From: Sphingobacteriales bacterium
GTDB lineage: Bacteria; Bacteroidota; Bacteroidia; Chitinophagales; UBA2359
Direction of reading: 5' to 3'
Assembly (NCBI GenBank): GCA_016718845.1
Contig: JADKCK010000109.1
Coordinates: 19,687-83,686 of the forward strand
Length of the DNA stretch: 64,000 nucleotides
The translations under genes were made by a program, and so were the position numbers. The notes beneath the pieces were generated by a model. It was given only the letters and a program-made list of their open reading frames with translations. It was not told where the DNA came from and made no database searches. This document shows positions 62,281-64,000 of the stretch, piece after piece. Each line of letters starts with the position of its first letter. Positions within the stretch are counted from its first letter, which is position 1.

Positions 62281-64000
62281 TTAGTTACCGTTAGGTACGG
62301 CATTGATGATAATTACCGGTGTAGCAGTAACTGTAATAGTTACACTTCCAGAAGTAGCACCATCGCAACCATTGCCATTGCAAGTATACAATGCACGGTA
62401 GTAAGTTGTTGTCGTTAGGGTTGGGGTAGTATAAGTTGCTGCATTAGCACCCGGAATGTTTGTCCAGTTACTATTATCAATACTTGATTGCCATTGGATA
62501 ATACAAGAGTCTGTTCCGCCCGAAGGTGTAGCTGTTAAGACACTTGTACCACCTGTACATACGGTTGCATCGCTAGCAATAGCTATTGCTGGGTCGGCAG
62601 TTACGGTAGCTGTTACTGGGCTAGAAGTAACTGTACAACCTGTTGAGCAACTATAAACTGCACGATAATCTGTTGTAGCTGTTAGCGGAACTGTGGTGTA
62701 GGTAGTAGCATTAGCACCCGAGATAGGTGTCCATGTGGCACCAATGAGTTGTTCCCACTGAACGCCACAAGTACCAACTCCGTTAGCTACGTTTGCGGTA
62801 AAGTTAGCCACGCCGCCTGTACAGATAGTAGTAGAGTTACCCACTGTGATGGTAGGATCGGGGTTCAAGGTAATAGTTATTGGTCCTACTACTGTTGAAC
62901 AACCATTAGCATCGGTTACGGTTAGTGTGTAGTTACCTGCTGCCAAGCCTGTCAAATCTTCGGTTGTTGCGGCAGATCCTGTCCAAGCGTAAGTATAAGC
63001 AGTTGTACCACCAGTTGTTGCTATGTTGATAGCTCCATCAGGAGTAATTGTGCTACAGCTTACATTTACTGTGCTTTCGAGGGTTGCTGTTAATACGTCT
63101 GGTTGAGTAACAACAGTGCTAGTAGATACAGTACAACCATTAGCATCGGTTACCGTTACGGTATAAGTACCAGCAGTTGCATTGCTTACGCTTGCTGTTG
63201 CTTCACCGCTGTTCCATAAATAACTGTATGCAGTTGTACCACCCGCGGCTACTACACTTACACTTGCATTATTTAACTGATTACAGGTTTCATTAACACC
63301 ACTTGCTGTTGCTGTTAATACGTCTGGTTGTGTAACACTCGTGCTAGTGATGGTTGAACAACCGTTAGCATCGGTTACCGTTGCAGTGTAAGTACCAGCA
63401 GACAATGCAGTTATGTTAGCTGTAACATCGCCATTACTCCATTGGTAGTTAAATGGTGCAGTACCCACAATAGGTGTGATGCTAGCTGTACCATTGTTCA
63501 ATTCGTTACAAGTTTCAGGGGTGCTAACTGTATTTACAGCTGGCGTTGGATTAACTGTTACTGTAAAGGTTGTTGTTGTTACGCAACTTCCTACACCAGT
63601 AGCTGTTACCGTTACCGTAGTTGTTACAGGTGTCGTACCTGTGTTAGTAGCTGTATATGCAGGTATGTTTCCATTACCACTTGTTCCAAAGCCAACATTT
63701 ACAGTGCTTGTCCATGTAATGGTAGCTCCACTTACGTTGGTGTTAAAGTTGATAGCGGTTGCTGCATCATTGTTACAATAAGCTGCATTTGCAATTACAT
63801 CAAATATTGGTGCTGGATTAACCGTTACCGTAATGGTGTATGGATTACCCGCACAACCGTCAGCACTCGTTGGTGTCACTGTGTAAATAACCGTTTGAAG
63901 TGTTCCACTTATGTTAACCAAGATGTCAGTGATGCTACTTGCTGTGCTTGTTGTTGTTGTTTCGCCCGTTACATCGGCATTATCTGTTGCACTCCAACTA
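62281..64000 (-). CDS. Giant Ig-like/SprB adhesin 4 (C-terminal part; runs off the right edge)
   Basis: At least 572 residues, open to the right edge (the frame continues through ...SWSATDNADVTGE...). Order of what is seen: Ig-like modules with C-x-N/T patterns (VTPTSADGCAGNPYTITVTV), four or so SprB-type repeats (TCNELNNGTASI..., TCNQLNNASVSV, ...AGTYTVTVTDANGC), and two Cys-rich Ig-like modules (TICTGGVANFTAN; VCTGGTSVLTATPSGG). It ends PVIIINAVPNGN with no T9SS tail, followed by a terminator. The C-terminal plan is the same as in adhesins 1 and 2. A surface role is inferred; the N-terminal signal lies outside the window. Confidence 0.8.
   Translation of the reverse strand, partial: SWSATDNADVTGETTTTSTASSITDILVNISGTLQTVIYTVTPTSADGCAGNPYTITVTVNPAPIFDVIANAAYCNNDAATAINFNTNVSGATITWTSTVNVGFGTSGNGNIPAYTATNTGTTPVTTTVTVTATGVGSCVTTTTFTVTVNPTPAVNTVSTPETCNELNNGTASITPIVGTAPFNYQWSNGDVTANITALSAGTYTATVTDANGCSTITSTSVTQPDVLTATASGVNETCNQLNNASVSVVAAGGTTAYSYLWNSGEATASVSNATAGTYTVTVTDANGCTVSTSTVVTQPDVLTATLESTVNVSCSTITPDGAINIATTGGTTAYTYAWTGSAATTEDLTGLAAGNYTLTVTDANGCSTVVGPITITLNPDPTITVGNSTTICTGGVANFTANVANGVGTCGVQWEQLIGATWTPISGANATTYTTVPLTATTDYRAVYSCSTGCTVTSSPVTATVTADPAIAIASDATVCTGGTSVLTATPSGGTDSCIIQWQSSIDNSNWTNIPGANAATYTTPTLTTTTYYRALYTCNGNGCDGATSGSVTITVTATPVIIINAVPNGN

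Noticed and set aside
1..64000. tRNA or rRNA genes, or a complete insertion sequence
   Set aside because: No cloverleaf-like sequence, rRNA stretch or transposase gene was seen on either strand.

Overview
This window looks like a chromosomal segment of a Bacteroidota bacterium, probably of the Chitinophagia/Saprospiria/Sphingobacteriia grade. The evidence is the set of families seen: type IX secretion (T9SS) C-terminal sorting domains, SprB-type adhesin repeats, lipoproteins with Bacteroidota-style lipoboxes, TAnnTTTG-type promoter boxes, and a beta-1,3-glucan degradation locus. I see no rRNA, tRNA, complete insertion sequence or CRISPR array. A closer taxonomic placement is not supported by what I can read.

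Layout. 1-3159: a partial pirin gene, a lone tyrosine recombinase, a secreted six-repeat tectonin-like propeller and a small PKD lipoprotein. 4004-22405: a one-strand beta-1,3-glucan (laminarin/callose/yeast-glucan type) utilisation locus. It holds a clan GH-A glycosidase fused to a predicted outer-membrane beta-barrel, a surface carbohydrate-binding lipoprotein, GH16, a large GH94/GH149-like phosphorylase (one frameshift), GH17, GH30, a GPH-type sugar symporter, two cytoplasmic GH17 enzymes and a secreted triple-repeat carbohydrate-binding protein with a T9SS tail. No SusC/SusD pair is present in the window. 22.4-26.0 kb: a small accessory zone with an HNH endonuclease, a tiny lipoprotein, a KilA-N protein and several hairpins and cassette-like repeats.

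26.0-64.0 kb, all on the minus strand: four giant, Cys-containing, Ig-like/SprB-repeat surface proteins (about 2250, 3450 and 3670 residues, and one running off the right edge). Between them lie an exported protein with two kinds of internal repeat (DTGN and HPxVY), an LRR - vanadium-haloperoxidase/PAP2-like - VCBS/CRTAC-like operon, and an AT-rich intergenic region with a MITE-like inverted repeat. Three of the giant proteins have no recognisable T9SS tail at the end of the open frame; the 50-61 kb one has one.

How they work together (inference). The 4-22 kb locus would bind and cut beta-1,3/1,6-glucan at the cell surface (GH16, GH17, GH30 and barrel-fused lipoproteins or secreted proteins), import oligosaccharides through the barrel and the GPH symporter, and finish them in the cytoplasm with GH17 enzymes and phosphorolysis. 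The 26-64 kb part is a surface-adhesin island.

Quality caveat. Many genes, both repetitive and single-copy, are split by single-base indels, often at homopolymers. The density is highest at 40-61 kb. Most of these look like consensus or assembly errors rather than true decay. For each broken gene I give the reconstructed locus (typed pseudogene) and also the fragments as they read.
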